Source: Endozoicomonas gorgoniicola (GTDB lineage: Bacteria; Pseudomonadota; Gammaproteobacteria; Pseudomonadales; Endozoicomonadaceae). Taken from it: a stretch of 64,000 nucleotides of DNA. Shown here one piece after another: positions 27,344-35,826 of the stretch. The translations under genes and the position numbers were made by a program. The stretch's first letter is position 1. Each line of letters opens with the position of its first letter. The notes under the pieces are model-generated. The model saw nothing but the letters and a program-made list of their open reading frames with translations, made no database searches and was not told the DNA's origin. Where the stretch lies: assembly GCF_025562715.2 (NCBI RefSeq), contig NZ_JAPFCC010000001.1, positions 5,604,001 to 5,668,000 of the forward strand, given 5' to 3'.

Positions 27344-27502
27344 ATGGCTAAGTCCAAGACCAGTACTCCTATGACTCCCAGTGCAGCTGCACGTATCCAG
27401 AGCAGTGAAGCAAAAGCTAATGGGGGTAAAGTCTCCAGTGATAGCTTTGCAGCTCGTGCACAGGGGGCGGCTGCCAGAAATGAAGGAAAATCAAAAAAAT
27501 AA
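27344..27502 (+). CDS. Small conserved-type cargo protein (SMP-like)
   Basis: A 52-residue protein starting MAKSKTSTPMTPSAAARIQS and rich in A, S, K and G (AKANGGKVSSDSFAARAQGA). Small plasmid proteins likened to plant seed-maturation proteins have this kind of sequence. An in-frame earlier start (27302) is less likely because the family-like part begins at 27344. No function is known. It may be the first gene of a three-gene unit with the next two. Confidence 0.5.
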   Translation: MAKSKTSTPMTPSAAARIQSSEAKANGGKVSSDSFAARAQGAAARNEGKSKK

Positions 27503-27558
27503 AAACTGATCAAAGCAGGTATGCCTTAGCGCATACCTGCTATCAAGGATGTTGAAAC

Positions 27559-27777
27559 ATGCGAAAGTTCAGCAGTTGTAAGGAGATCGGCGCACTGGTT
27601 TCCATGAAAGTCAGCCAGGGCTGGTTATTTCAGAACGGTAAAAGACATGGAAAGCTTATTTCCCCATTCGGTCCATTTCTTACGGTACCATGCTCGCCAA
27701 GTGACAGAAGAGCGTTTCAAAACTTCAGACGAGATATGAAGGCTATAGAGAGGGAGTATCTGAAACATGGCGGCTAA
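27559..27777 (+). CDS. HicA-like small basic protein
   Basis: A 72-residue basic protein. GKRHGKLISPFGPFLTVPCS followed by PSDRRAFQNFRRDMKAIER recalls HicA-type toxins (a double-stranded-RNA-binding-like fold with a conserved H and an SPSDRRA-type turn). No HicB antitoxin gene is next to it. It overlaps the start of the following ankyrin gene by 11 bases, so the pair is probably translated together. The HicA link is by resemblance only. Confidence 0.5.
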   Translation: MRKFSSCKEIGALVSMKVSQGWLFQNGKRHGKLISPFGPFLTVPCSPSDRRAFQNFRRDMKAIEREYLKHGG

Positions 27778-30010
27778 CAAAATACCAGAACGCCCATATC
27801 TGACTGTGGGAGAGATATATCGCAGTATCTCTGTGGCTTTCGGAACCAAGAACCGGAACTCTGAGGTAGATCAGATGGCTCGCCGAGGCGACTACGACTA
27901 TCGGCTGAGAGATAAATTGCTTACAGAATTGTTCTATGAACCAATTAAGAAGCAAGCGGGTGATAAGTTTGCCTTATTTGTGTGTCAGGCAATTGATCAT
28001 TTGATCAATGAGTACATAAACCTCGTCAAGAAAATCCCATTGGATGCTATGACAAGAAAAGAGTCTCTTCCAGTGTTATTTGAGTTCTTTTTCTCTCGTC
28101 AGGTTGCAGGCATTGCTACTCAGTTTTTCAAAAAATTCGGCGGCCCCAACCCAATACACTATTTCTGTGCCGACACTCCCGCCAAGCTAGGGATAACCTG
28201 TAGGTGGCTGGAAGAAAATAACACTTCTTTTTCAGAGCTTGTGAACTCACTGGATGACAAACAGGCACAAGATCAATATCGAAAGTGGAAGCAGGGAAAA
28301 GAGCTACCCAAAGTGAGTTCGCTCTCTGTATTTCTTGACAGTTTGTCATTACCAGATAAGCAGACGGTATGCCTCCATCTTATTGTTGGAAGGCTTATTC
28401 AACATTATGTGAATAACCACTCTCAATTTGCTATTTGCAGGAATGTGAGCCAAGTCCTCTGGGAAGCAGAACACTTTGACATTGGTATGGCATTATCCTT
28501 TGCGCATATTGATGCAGCTGAAAAATTCGCACCATTACAACATGCGGTTATTCCTGTGTTTGAAGCACTGGATAGAAAAAGTAAGAAAAGCCAGCAGGCG
28601 AAAGATGAAAGTTGGGCTCTTCTGGAAAAGTTTGAGCAGGAAACAAACCGGCTAGATCCCGTCGGTATTACCCGTCATGTACTGGAGTGGCAAAAAGCAC
28701 GTTGGTATGTATTCTCCGGAGATTATAAGACTTCGTGTAAGAAGTATGAAAGAGCGTTTGAGTACTCTTTATACCGAGCATCGAATACACCTGAAATTTT
28801 ACAAGAATCTCTGGCTATTGCCGCTAAAGAACGTAATAGAAGCCTGCTGAAACGACTTAAAAATCAGGCCATTGCATTTGGTTATTACGAGATTCCTGGT
28901 GACCATGACAGCCTCTCCCAGGCTAACAAAAAATCCAAAAGTCATGTTGTTGAAGATTGGGAAGTAGAGCAGTGGGATAGTGCTTTTGCCTACCTTTTCA
29001 AGCCTGAATGCTGCTTCCCACAATGGATTGATGAATCAAAACATAAAATACAGCTTCCATTCCTTCACCACGTTGAAGAAAAGTACTTTAAGCGTAAACC
29101 TGACTTGTCCCGTCCAGACAGAAGAATCGATGTTGGTATTTCCATCGGAGGAGAAAAACGAAAATATCCACAATTGATATGGCATGCGGACTTAAATCAT
29201 CCACACCATGTGAAGTCTCTTCTTGACGCTGGTGCGAATGTAGATCAGTTATCAGACACGTCGGATTCAGCACTATTGCTGGCAACCATAGAAATTGTGA
29301 ATACCGGTGACCGTCGTTGCTTTGACTTAATTAAACAGCAACCGCACAGTCATGAAACCATGAATGTGAGAACCGACAAAAAGAAGCTGACGCTTCTTCT
29401 GGAGGCCGTTGATACTGGGCAACCAGATGTCGTCGAGACAATTTTGGATATGGGCGCAGAGGTAGACAGGCGTGGTCATACAGATCATTCAACAGCCCTC
29501 AACCAGTGCATTAAATATATTGGCAATGTCAAAAATCCAGAAAAGGCCCTTGCTAATATGTTGAACTTTAACCTCGATGACCCGGTGCTTATAGATACAA
29601 TTCGCAGAAACTCTCATGGAGCAATGGGCTTAACTGAAGCAGAAGTCAGAAAGAGCTTATCTCGATTTGAAAAAGACGAAACAGCAGTTGCTTGCCGGAT
29701 AGCTGCTGTTGAGTACTTGCATAAGCAACAGCAAAAGCGGTTTGAGTATGGAAAACTTCTTAAAATAGCCAAGCTGTTACTGCAGAGAGGTGCTAACCCG
29801 GATGCAGTGCATACAAGCCCTCTTCCTGGATATACACCACTGATGTTGGCAGTAGAGCTGGATGAACCTGAGCTGGTACAGCTAATGTTGCAGAATGGTG
29901 GTAACCCACACAGAACATACCAGCATGGCTCGCACCCTATTGACTGCTGGATGATTGCCAGAGGATTTCGCTCATACAGGGCTCTCTCTGTACTTGGCAG
30001 AAGTAGCTGA
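27767..30010 (+). CDS. Large ankyrin-repeat protein of unknown function (transposon cargo)
   Basis: A 747-residue soluble protein. Residues about 465-500 (DLNHPHHVKSLLDAGANVDQ), 530-565 (LLLEAVDTGQPDVVETILDM) and 670-720 (TPLMLAVELDEPELVQLMLQ) are ankyrin repeats. The N-terminal 450 residues are helical; RWLEENNTSFSELVNSLDDK around 145-165 could be a helix-turn-helix and the middle looks TPR-like. It has no enzyme motif that can be seen. Its position between tnsC and an R-M locus, coupled to a small basic protein, makes an antiphage or toxin-antitoxin role a reasonable guess. Confidence 0.6.
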   Translation: MAANKIPERPYLTVGEIYRSISVAFGTKNRNSEVDQMARRGDYDYRLRDKLLTELFYEPIKKQAGDKFALFVCQAIDHLINEYINLVKKIPLDAMTRKESLPVLFEFFFSRQVAGIATQFFKKFGGPNPIHYFCADTPAKLGITCRWLEENNTSFSELVNSLDDKQAQDQYRKWKQGKELPKVSSLSVFLDSLSLPDKQTVCLHLIVGRLIQHYVNNHSQFAICRNVSQVLWEAEHFDIGMALSFAHIDAAEKFAPLQHAVIPVFEALDRKSKKSQQAKDESWALLEKFEQETNRLDPVGITRHVLEWQKARWYVFSGDYKTSCKKYERAFEYSLYRASNTPEILQESLAIAAKERNRSLLKRLKNQAIAFGYYEIPGDHDSLSQANKKSKSHVVEDWEVEQWDSAFAYLFKPECCFPQWIDESKHKIQLPFLHHVEEKYFKRKPDLSRPDRRIDVGISIGGEKRKYPQLIWHADLNHPHHVKSLLDAGANVDQLSDTSDSALLLATIEIVNTGDRRCFDLIKQQPHSHETMNVRTDKKKLTLLLEAVDTGQPDVVETILDMGAEVDRRGHTDHSTALNQCIKYIGNVKNPEKALANMLNFNLDDPVLIDTIRRNSHGAMGLTEAEVRKSLSRFEKDETAVACRIAAVEYLHKQQQKRFEYGKLLKIAKLLLQRGANPDAVHTSPLPGYTPLMLAVELDEPELVQLMLQNGGNPHRTYQHGSHPIDCWMIARGFRSYRALSVLGRSS

Positions 30011-30022
30011 GCCCTGCACCTC

Positions 30023-30982
30023 TCAGACTCTCCCGATTGACCGCTCTTGCTGGCTTATAAAATCTGCGAAAGCTCCATATTCAGTAACCTCTGAAGTTCG
30101 GGCATGAACCATACTGAAACGAATAATTTCACCCTGATGATCATGCCCGTTAGCCCACTCAAGCTGTACCCGATATGGTGCAGACTGATGCTCAAGTAGT
30201 GATTCATAGGCGGCGAGGGCATCAGGGAAGCGGTTAAACAGCTTCTTGCAGACAACCTCTGTGTAAAACTGAGCAAGCCCTTCAACAATAGCAAGATCAG
30301 CCTGAGCGAATTTCTGGGTGTTCCAGCTCTTGGCGTCAATATCTTTTCCCAGATGGGTGTAGGCATGTGCCAGCTCATGAGCAAGAACGACAGTAGTCAG
30401 AGCTGGGACAGGGATTCCGTAAAGCAGTGACACGACACCAATGGCCATCCAGTAAATTTCTACTCTGGACTCTCTGAAATAGTAAGCACCAAGAATATCC
30501 TGATCAATATTTGCAAGCTGTTTGGTTATATCGGTTTTATTGAGCTCCCGGATAACTCTATGGAACCATTGGCCTACTTTTGAAAGTTCAACATCATCAA
30601 AATTGGGCTCTACCAGCGCGGACAGTTGTTCAAAATGACGACGGGCTATTTCGATCCCATGTTCAGTTTGTTCCAGTGTTCGCTTATGAAGCAGTAATGG
30701 AGCCAGCCTATCGTGACCGCCTAGAACGTCTGCAAGAGGGTATGGAAAGCCATCTTCAACCCTGACAGCAACTTGAGATGTATCAGTGCCAATGGAGAGC
30801 CTGAGAGCTGTTTCATTGCGTAGGTGATCCCTGACCTGCAAATTCCATTGCTTCACTGTCCGCTGTACTTCTTCCTTTAGAACCGGATACTTCTGACGCA
30901 GTAGCTCAGCCCATCTTTCCAGCTTGCTTGTGTTGCTTTTTTCGGAGTAGTAAGCATTACCCCAAGCATTAAAATTTGGCAC
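30023..30982 (-). CDS. Putative zinc metalloprotease attached to the type I R-M locus
   Basis: A 319-residue protein with the zincin motif VVLAHELAHAYTH (HELAH) and a downstream E in VEGLAQFYTEV as the likely third ligand. No signal peptide; the motif region is flanked by a moderately hydrophobic stretch (YWMAIGVVSLLYGIPVPA), so membrane association is possible. GTG 30982 is chosen since AAAGGAG lies 6 bases upstream; the frame is open further. It lies 60 bp after hsdR on the same strand, as an added last gene of the R-M operon. Target unknown. Confidence 0.65.
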   Translation of the reverse strand: MPNFNAWGNAYYSEKSNTSKLERWAELLRQKYPVLKEEVQRTVKQWNLQVRDHLRNETALRLSIGTDTSQVAVRVEDGFPYPLADVLGGHDRLAPLLLHKRTLEQTEHGIEIARRHFEQLSALVEPNFDDVELSKVGQWFHRVIRELNKTDITKQLANIDQDILGAYYFRESRVEIYWMAIGVVSLLYGIPVPALTTVVLAHELAHAYTHLGKDIDAKSWNTQKFAQADLAIVEGLAQFYTEVVCKKLFNRFPDALAAYESLLEHQSAPYRVQLEWANGHDHQGEIIRFSMVHARTSEVTEYGAFADFISQQERSIGRV

Positions 30983-31042
30983 AAAATTCTCCTTTCTGGC
31001 ATTCAGGCATAATCTGAATGCCAATAACCACTTTTCATTCTG

Positions 31043-34000
31043 TTATTTCGCATCCCTGTTGCGGATGTCGCCATAAACCCGGTGCAACAGATGATCCGTT
31101 GCCACATCACGAAACTCTTTGTCGGTCATCAGGCGATTAAAGATATCTTCATTGCCTTCCATCCGGTCAATTACCAGATTCTCAAAGGCTTTTTCAAATA
31201 CCTGCCGGAAGTCGTCCACATTGTTGACCGCTGCCGCCTGCTGCAAAGGCTCACTGGTGATGGCTTCTTCTTGTATCTGGTCAAAGAACAGCTGATCGGC
31301 CGGGGTGAACTCGGTGCCAAAGCGGTCGTTGAGAATCTCAATCAGTTCTGAGAGAAAGACCTCTTCATCTTCATTGCGGCCTCCACCTGTATGGTTCGGC
31401 CCCTTGAGCGGATCGGCCTGTCCATCGTTCAGGTCAATACTGCCCTCACTGATTTTTTGCAGCCGGTAATACTGAAGCTGAACATCATCCTCAATATCGT
31501 AACCCGCCCCCGAAGCTCGACGAGGCAGCTTGGTCAGCAGGAAACGCAGGTAGGTGTACAGTTTTTCAAGGTCAGTATCCTGATAAGGGATGACCTGAGA
31601 CAGAAAGGCATACAAATTCCGGAAAGCAACAATCTTGCTTTTCACTTCATCCTGCTCATCCTCCTCCAGTGCCTTAAAGCGCTCTACGGCCTGGTCAAGA
31701 ATGCCATTCATTTTGGCATGATCCTGAACACTCTCTTTCTTGCGGGGCAGGAAGTAGATTTTTGTGAAGTCCAGTACTTCGTCGTCAAAGATAATATTCG
31801 TTTCTTCCACTTCATCCTGAAGCTCGTAAAGCCTGTGGGCATCAGTCAACGGCTCGACCGGGGTGTCTTCGTAAAATGGCTTGAACGCTTTAAAGATATC
31901 TTCCGGCGTGTTGACAAAATCCAGTACAAAAGTGTCGTCTTTTCCGGCGCAGATACGGTTCAGCCGGGACAGGGTTTGCACCGCCTGAATGCCGGACAGC
32001 TTTTTATCCACATACATGGTATGCAACAACGGCTGGTCAAAACCGGTCTGGTACTTTTCGGCCACCAGAAGCACCTGGTAATCATCGCTGTCAAAGCGGG
32101 CAGGAAGCTCGGATTCCTTTACCCCTTCGTTCATGGATACTTCCGTCCATGACTTCTCGGGAAACTTGGGATCATTGACCGTACCGGAAAACGCCACCAG
32201 TGACTTTATATCGTCATACCCCATCTCTGAGATATAGCCGTCAAAGCTCTCCTTGTACCTCACCGCGTGAAGACGTGAACCGGTAACAACCATCGCCTTG
32301 GCCCGACCACCAATCTTGTGGCGTACCTGATTGCGGAAGTGCTCCACCATCATTTCGGTTTTCTGGCGGATGTTGTAATCATGCAGGTTCAGGAAACGCC
32401 CCAGGGCTTTGGCAGTTTTCTTGCGCTCGACCTGTGGATCATCTTCGGCGGTATGCAGCAGCTTGAAATAAGTATCAATATGAGTGAAGTTCTTCAGCAC
32501 ATCATGGATGAACTTTTCCTCAATGGCCTGTTTCATGGTGTATTGATGGAACGGAGCCTCACCCATTGGCCCCGGCTCATCAAAGACTTTTTTGGTCTTG
32601 TATTTGGGGGTGGCCGTAAAAGCAAAAAAGCTGATGTTTGGTTGACGACTGCGTTTCAGCATCTCTCTGGCAATCTCTTCCAAAGCCGTTTCGTCCATAT
32701 CGTCATCGGCGTTGTCAACGGCGTACTGTGCCGCTTCTTCCGCAATGCCATCCTTGTTCAGCACATGTTTCAGCTCCATGGCGTTTTCGCCGGACTGGGA
32801 GCTGTGGGCTTCATCGACAATCACCGCAAAGCGTTTGCCCTGGGTGGAAATGGCCAGTTCACTGTCACTCTCAACCCCTTCGTTCAGCTTTTCCAGGGTC
32901 TCTGCCACAAAGGGAAATTTCTGTAAGGTGGTGATGATAATCGGCGTATCCGTAGACAGCGCCTTTGCCAGCTGGCGGGTATCCTCATCAATTTTTTCGA
33001 CAACGCCTTTCTTGTGCTCAAACTGGTAGATGGTGTTCTGCAATTGCTGGTCCAGCACCCGGCGGTCGGTCACCACAATCACGGAATCATAAATCTTGTT
33101 GTCGTTATCATCGTGCAGGCAGGACAAACGATGGGCCAGCCAGGCAATGGAGTTGGACTTGCCCGACCCAGCTGAATGCTGCACCAGATAGTTACGGCCA
33201 GAACCGTGCTTCTGGGTGTGGCTAATCAGGCTTCTCACCGCGCTCAGCTGATGGTAGCGGGGAAAGATCATGGTCTCTTTACGGATTTTCCTGATGCCCT
33301 TGTCGGTAGGAATCCGTTTGTCTTCGACCTGTAAATGCATAAACCGACCCAGGATATCCAGCAAACTGTCCCGCTGCCAGACTTCCCGCCAAAGGTAGCT
33401 GGTTCGATAACCGCCATCCGCAGCAGGCGGGTTTCCTGCACCGCCATTGCAACCTAGGTTAAAGGGCAGGAAGAAGGTTTTGTTGCCCGACAGTCGGGTG
33501 GTCATAAACACCAGATCCTGATCCACCGCAAAGTGAACCAGAGCCCGTTTTTTAAACTGAAACAACAGTTCACGGTGATCACGGTCGTTTTTGTATTGAT
33601 ACTTGGCGTTCTCTACCGTCTGGCCGGAGTTGGGATTCTTCAGTTCTACCGTCACCACGGGCAGGCCGTTCACCGACAACACCAGGTCAGGCTTATTACC
33701 GGCCTTGTCGTATTTCACCTGTCGGGTCACCGTCAGGCGATTGTCACGGTAGAGCTTCAGGCTGTCAGGGTTTTTCCGGTTGCCGGGCGCAAAAAATGCC
33801 ACCCGCAGTTTTTTACCAAAGCATTTAAAGCCGTTGCGCAGCACCTTGAGCATGCCGGAACTGTTCAGGGTTTTGCACAGGTCATCGAGCACGACCTTTT
33901 CGGTATCACTTTTGTGGATAGCCCGCAAAGCCTGCCAGGGCTTCGGCTGCGTAGTCTGGATAAACGACAGCACCTGCTGCGGGAACAGCGCCCGCTCCCT

Positions 34001-34099
34001 GTCATACTCTTCGGCTGAGCCCTGTTGGTAACCGCCCTGATGAATCAGTTCGTATTCTATGGTATCTTCCAGCCGGTCTTCCGTGTGCTTTTTTTTCAT
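31043..34099 (-). CDS. hsdR: Type I restriction enzyme R subunit (element 1)
   Basis: A 1018-residue HsdR. The N-terminal nuclease has PDLVLSVNGLPVVTVELKN (PD...ExK, about residues 145-163). The SF2 translocase follows: Walker A HSAGSGKSNSIAW (about 310), DEAH in VIVDEAHSSQSG (about 430) and motif III TATPKYKT. The C-terminal helical part docks on the methylase. With HsdM and HsdS it cuts DNA lacking host methylation after ATP-driven translocation. It is last but one in the minus-strand hsdM-hsdS-hsdR-protease order and is split from hsdS by two tiny opposite-strand genes. Confidence 0.93.
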   Translation of the reverse strand: MKKKHTEDRLEDTIEYELIHQGGYQQGSAEEYDRERALFPQQVLSFIQTTQPKPWQALRAIHKSDTEKVVLDDLCKTLNSSGMLKVLRNGFKCFGKKLRVAFFAPGNRKNPDSLKLYRDNRLTVTRQVKYDKAGNKPDLVLSVNGLPVVTVELKNPNSGQTVENAKYQYKNDRDHRELLFQFKKRALVHFAVDQDLVFMTTRLSGNKTFFLPFNLGCNGGAGNPPAADGGYRTSYLWREVWQRDSLLDILGRFMHLQVEDKRIPTDKGIRKIRKETMIFPRYHQLSAVRSLISHTQKHGSGRNYLVQHSAGSGKSNSIAWLAHRLSCLHDDNDNKIYDSVIVVTDRRVLDQQLQNTIYQFEHKKGVVEKIDEDTRQLAKALSTDTPIIITTLQKFPFVAETLEKLNEGVESDSELAISTQGKRFAVIVDEAHSSQSGENAMELKHVLNKDGIAEEAAQYAVDNADDDMDETALEEIAREMLKRSRQPNISFFAFTATPKYKTKKVFDEPGPMGEAPFHQYTMKQAIEEKFIHDVLKNFTHIDTYFKLLHTAEDDPQVERKKTAKALGRFLNLHDYNIRQKTEMMVEHFRNQVRHKIGGRAKAMVVTGSRLHAVRYKESFDGYISEMGYDDIKSLVAFSGTVNDPKFPEKSWTEVSMNEGVKESELPARFDSDDYQVLLVAEKYQTGFDQPLLHTMYVDKKLSGIQAVQTLSRLNRICAGKDDTFVLDFVNTPEDIFKAFKPFYEDTPVEPLTDAHRLYELQDEVEETNIIFDDEVLDFTKIYFLPRKKESVQDHAKMNGILDQAVERFKALEEDEQDEVKSKIVAFRNLYAFLSQVIPYQDTDLEKLYTYLRFLLTKLPRRASGAGYDIEDDVQLQYYRLQKISEGSIDLNDGQADPLKGPNHTGGGRNEDEEVFLSELIEILNDRFGTEFTPADQLFFDQIQEEAITSEPLQQAAAVNNVDDFRQVFEKAFENLVIDRMEGNEDIFNRLMTDKEFRDVATDHLLHRVYGDIRNRDAK

Positions 34100-34160
34100 T
34101 TGCTGATGAACCTGTAGGCTATGCTTTGCCCTGAATAAGAAGTAATAACGACTCTTTACA

Positions 34161-34346
34161 ATGAATAAAAATCAGCGTGAAAGCCTGTCAAAAATGTGGT
34201 TTGATCTGGTCAAAGTGCCGCTGGCCCTTTGTGTACTGGGGCCATTGGTAACAGGTGTAGACCAGTTGTTCGAAATAGAAATATTCGGTTTGTCTTTAGT
34301 CATACTCTTTACCTACATGGGGTACATAACAGGAGAAAAGTTATGA
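34161..34346 (+). CDS. Tiny membrane protein inside the R-M locus, first of two
   Basis: A 61-residue protein with two probable membrane helices (VPLALCVLGPLVTGV and FGLSLVILFTYMGYI) and a basic N-terminus. It runs against the hsd genes. Its TGA overlaps the ATG of the next small gene (ATGA). No family confidently recognised. Confidence 0.5.
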   Translation: MNKNQRESLSKMWFDLVKVPLALCVLGPLVTGVDQLFEIEIFGLSLVILFTYMGYITGEKL

Positions 34347-34441
34347 ATATGGGTGATATTTACCTGCTTATGACCTTCATCGCATTCCTTGTAGCCATCC
34401 CCCTTATTCTCTGGATCAAGCGGGAAAACAGGAAGCCCTGA
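34343..34441 (+). CDS. Tiny membrane protein inside the R-M locus, second of two
   Basis: A 32-residue single-helix protein (MNMGDIYLLMTFIAFLVAIP then LILWIKRENRKP) whose ATG overlaps the stop of the first. Ribosome site GGAG (34332-34335) sits seven bases ahead. The coupled pair looks deliberate and could be a two-component toxin/regulator or an accessory to the R-M system. A hairpin-like CCTTTTCGCGAAGTCACGAA follows. Confidence 0.5.
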   Translation: MNMGDIYLLMTFIAFLVAIPLILWIKRENRKP

Positions 34442-34491
34442 CCCTTTTCGCGAAGTCACGAAAAGGGTGCCTGATGATTCCATGAAAATCA

Positions 34492-35826
34492 TCAGGCTGT
34501 ATCCTCTAGCCTGATCTGGCGTACGTCGATTTTGCCGGTGACGGCAGCGGTGATCAGAGCTGTTCGGTATTCGTTGAGTTTATCAATCATTCTCTGCTTT
34601 TCGGCAATCAGAGTGTCCAGCTGGCTGATTTTGTGGTCAAGGAAGTCGACTACTCTCTTTTGCTCAGAATAGTCATCAGGATAAGTAACAGGCAGGCATA
34701 CCAAATCAGTAGCATTAATGGCAGGATAACTTACACCAACAGATTCTGAGACAACCGCATCAACAAACCCCTGATTCTCTAAGGCGTAAGCCAGAAATCT
34801 TGGGTGGATGTCTTCTGAAGGTCGGATTACAGCAAATCCAGTAGATGCAATCAGGTTATCTGGTGCATTTTCTATGTGTGCGATAGCTTTCAGATAGGTT
34901 CGAACTGTTGAAATTACAGTGTCGCCATTTTGCACTACTCGCCTGGCGCGAGAAGGTGCATCTTCGAAGAACATTACTTCTGTGTACTTAATGCCTTCAA
35001 CCGAGCTCACACTTGAAATATCAATGTATTCAATTTCGTAGTCAGGCTCGGTTGTATCTGGTAAAGCCTCATCATTGTAGGAAGCTACAAACTTTAACCT
35101 CCTCACATTCCACCCCGATGGAACCTCCCCCAACCACTCAACCCCGGAATCCTTCATCGGCACAGAAGCATCCAGCCCCTTGGTCACGGCCTGGGTAATC
35201 AGAGCAATCCGCTTTTCATTAAGCTTGTCGATCAGTCGCTGTTTTTCAGCGATCAGGGTGTCCAACTGGCTGGTTTTGTGGTCGAGGAAGTCTGCGATTA
35301 GCTGTTGCTCATCAGTCGATGGCGCAGGTGCTCTAAGCTGTTTTAAATCATCTTGACTTAAATTTGGTTGTCCGCCACCAACAGACTGGGATAGCAAATA
35401 GGGTCTTGCCATCCATAGCCAATAGAAGAAGAATTTTGTATGGAACTGTTCAGGCTCAGAAAATACGCAACAGGCTTGGTTTACGGTTGCATCAACTCCT
35501 AATATCCCCAAGCGTCCGATTGTTGCTCCATACATTGCAATTGCAAGGCTCCCAGCAGGGTACAGCTTTAAAGTGCTGTAATCTTCTAATGCTTCTCCAG
35601 TTAATCTCTGCTTGGTTAGCTTAACAGTATTCTCACGAAGTTCAGAAGTCGTTATCCAAGGGATATCCCCACCGTAATAAGCAGTGTTTTCACTTTTTGG
35701 TGTTGTACCACTCCCAATTGAATTGAAGCCATGAGTAGCCTTCCAAGTTACCCAGTGAGAAGGAACCTCCCCCAACCATTCAACCCCGGAATCCCGGTAC
35801 TCCGGATACTTCGGATAGCGCATCAC
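34492..35826 (-). CDS. hsdS: Type I restriction-modification specificity subunit (element 1)
   Basis: A 444-residue HsdS with two target-recognition domains. Each begins with the same phrase, DSGVEWLGEVPSHW at residue 12 and DSGVEWLGEVPSGW at about 225. Each is followed by a conserved helical spacer, FLDHKTSQLDTLIAEKQRLI and FLDHKISQLDTLIAEKQRMI. The first and second halves of the bipartite site are set by these domains. The repeated spacers invite domain shuffling. Its ATG overlaps the hsdM stop. Confidence 0.93.
   Translation of the reverse strand: MMRYPKYPEYRDSGVEWLGEVPSHWVTWKATHGFNSIGSGTTPKSENTAYYGGDIPWITTSELRENTVKLTKQRLTGEALEDYSTLKLYPAGSLAIAMYGATIGRLGILGVDATVNQACCVFSEPEQFHTKFFFYWLWMARPYLLSQSVGGGQPNLSQDDLKQLRAPAPSTDEQQLIADFLDHKTSQLDTLIAEKQRLIDKLNEKRIALITQAVTKGLDASVPMKDSGVEWLGEVPSGWNVRRLKFVASYNDEALPDTTEPDYEIEYIDISSVSSVEGIKYTEVMFFEDAPSRARRVVQNGDTVISTVRTYLKAIAHIENAPDNLIASTGFAVIRPSEDIHPRFLAYALENQGFVDAVVSESVGVSYPAINATDLVCLPVTYPDDYSEQKRVVDFLDHKISQLDTLIAEKQRMIDKLNEYRTALITAAVTGKIDVRQIRLEDTA

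Noticed and set aside
33533..34018. Long plus-strand open frames across hsdR and hsdM
   Set aside because: Shadows of the minus-strand hsd genes with no family features.
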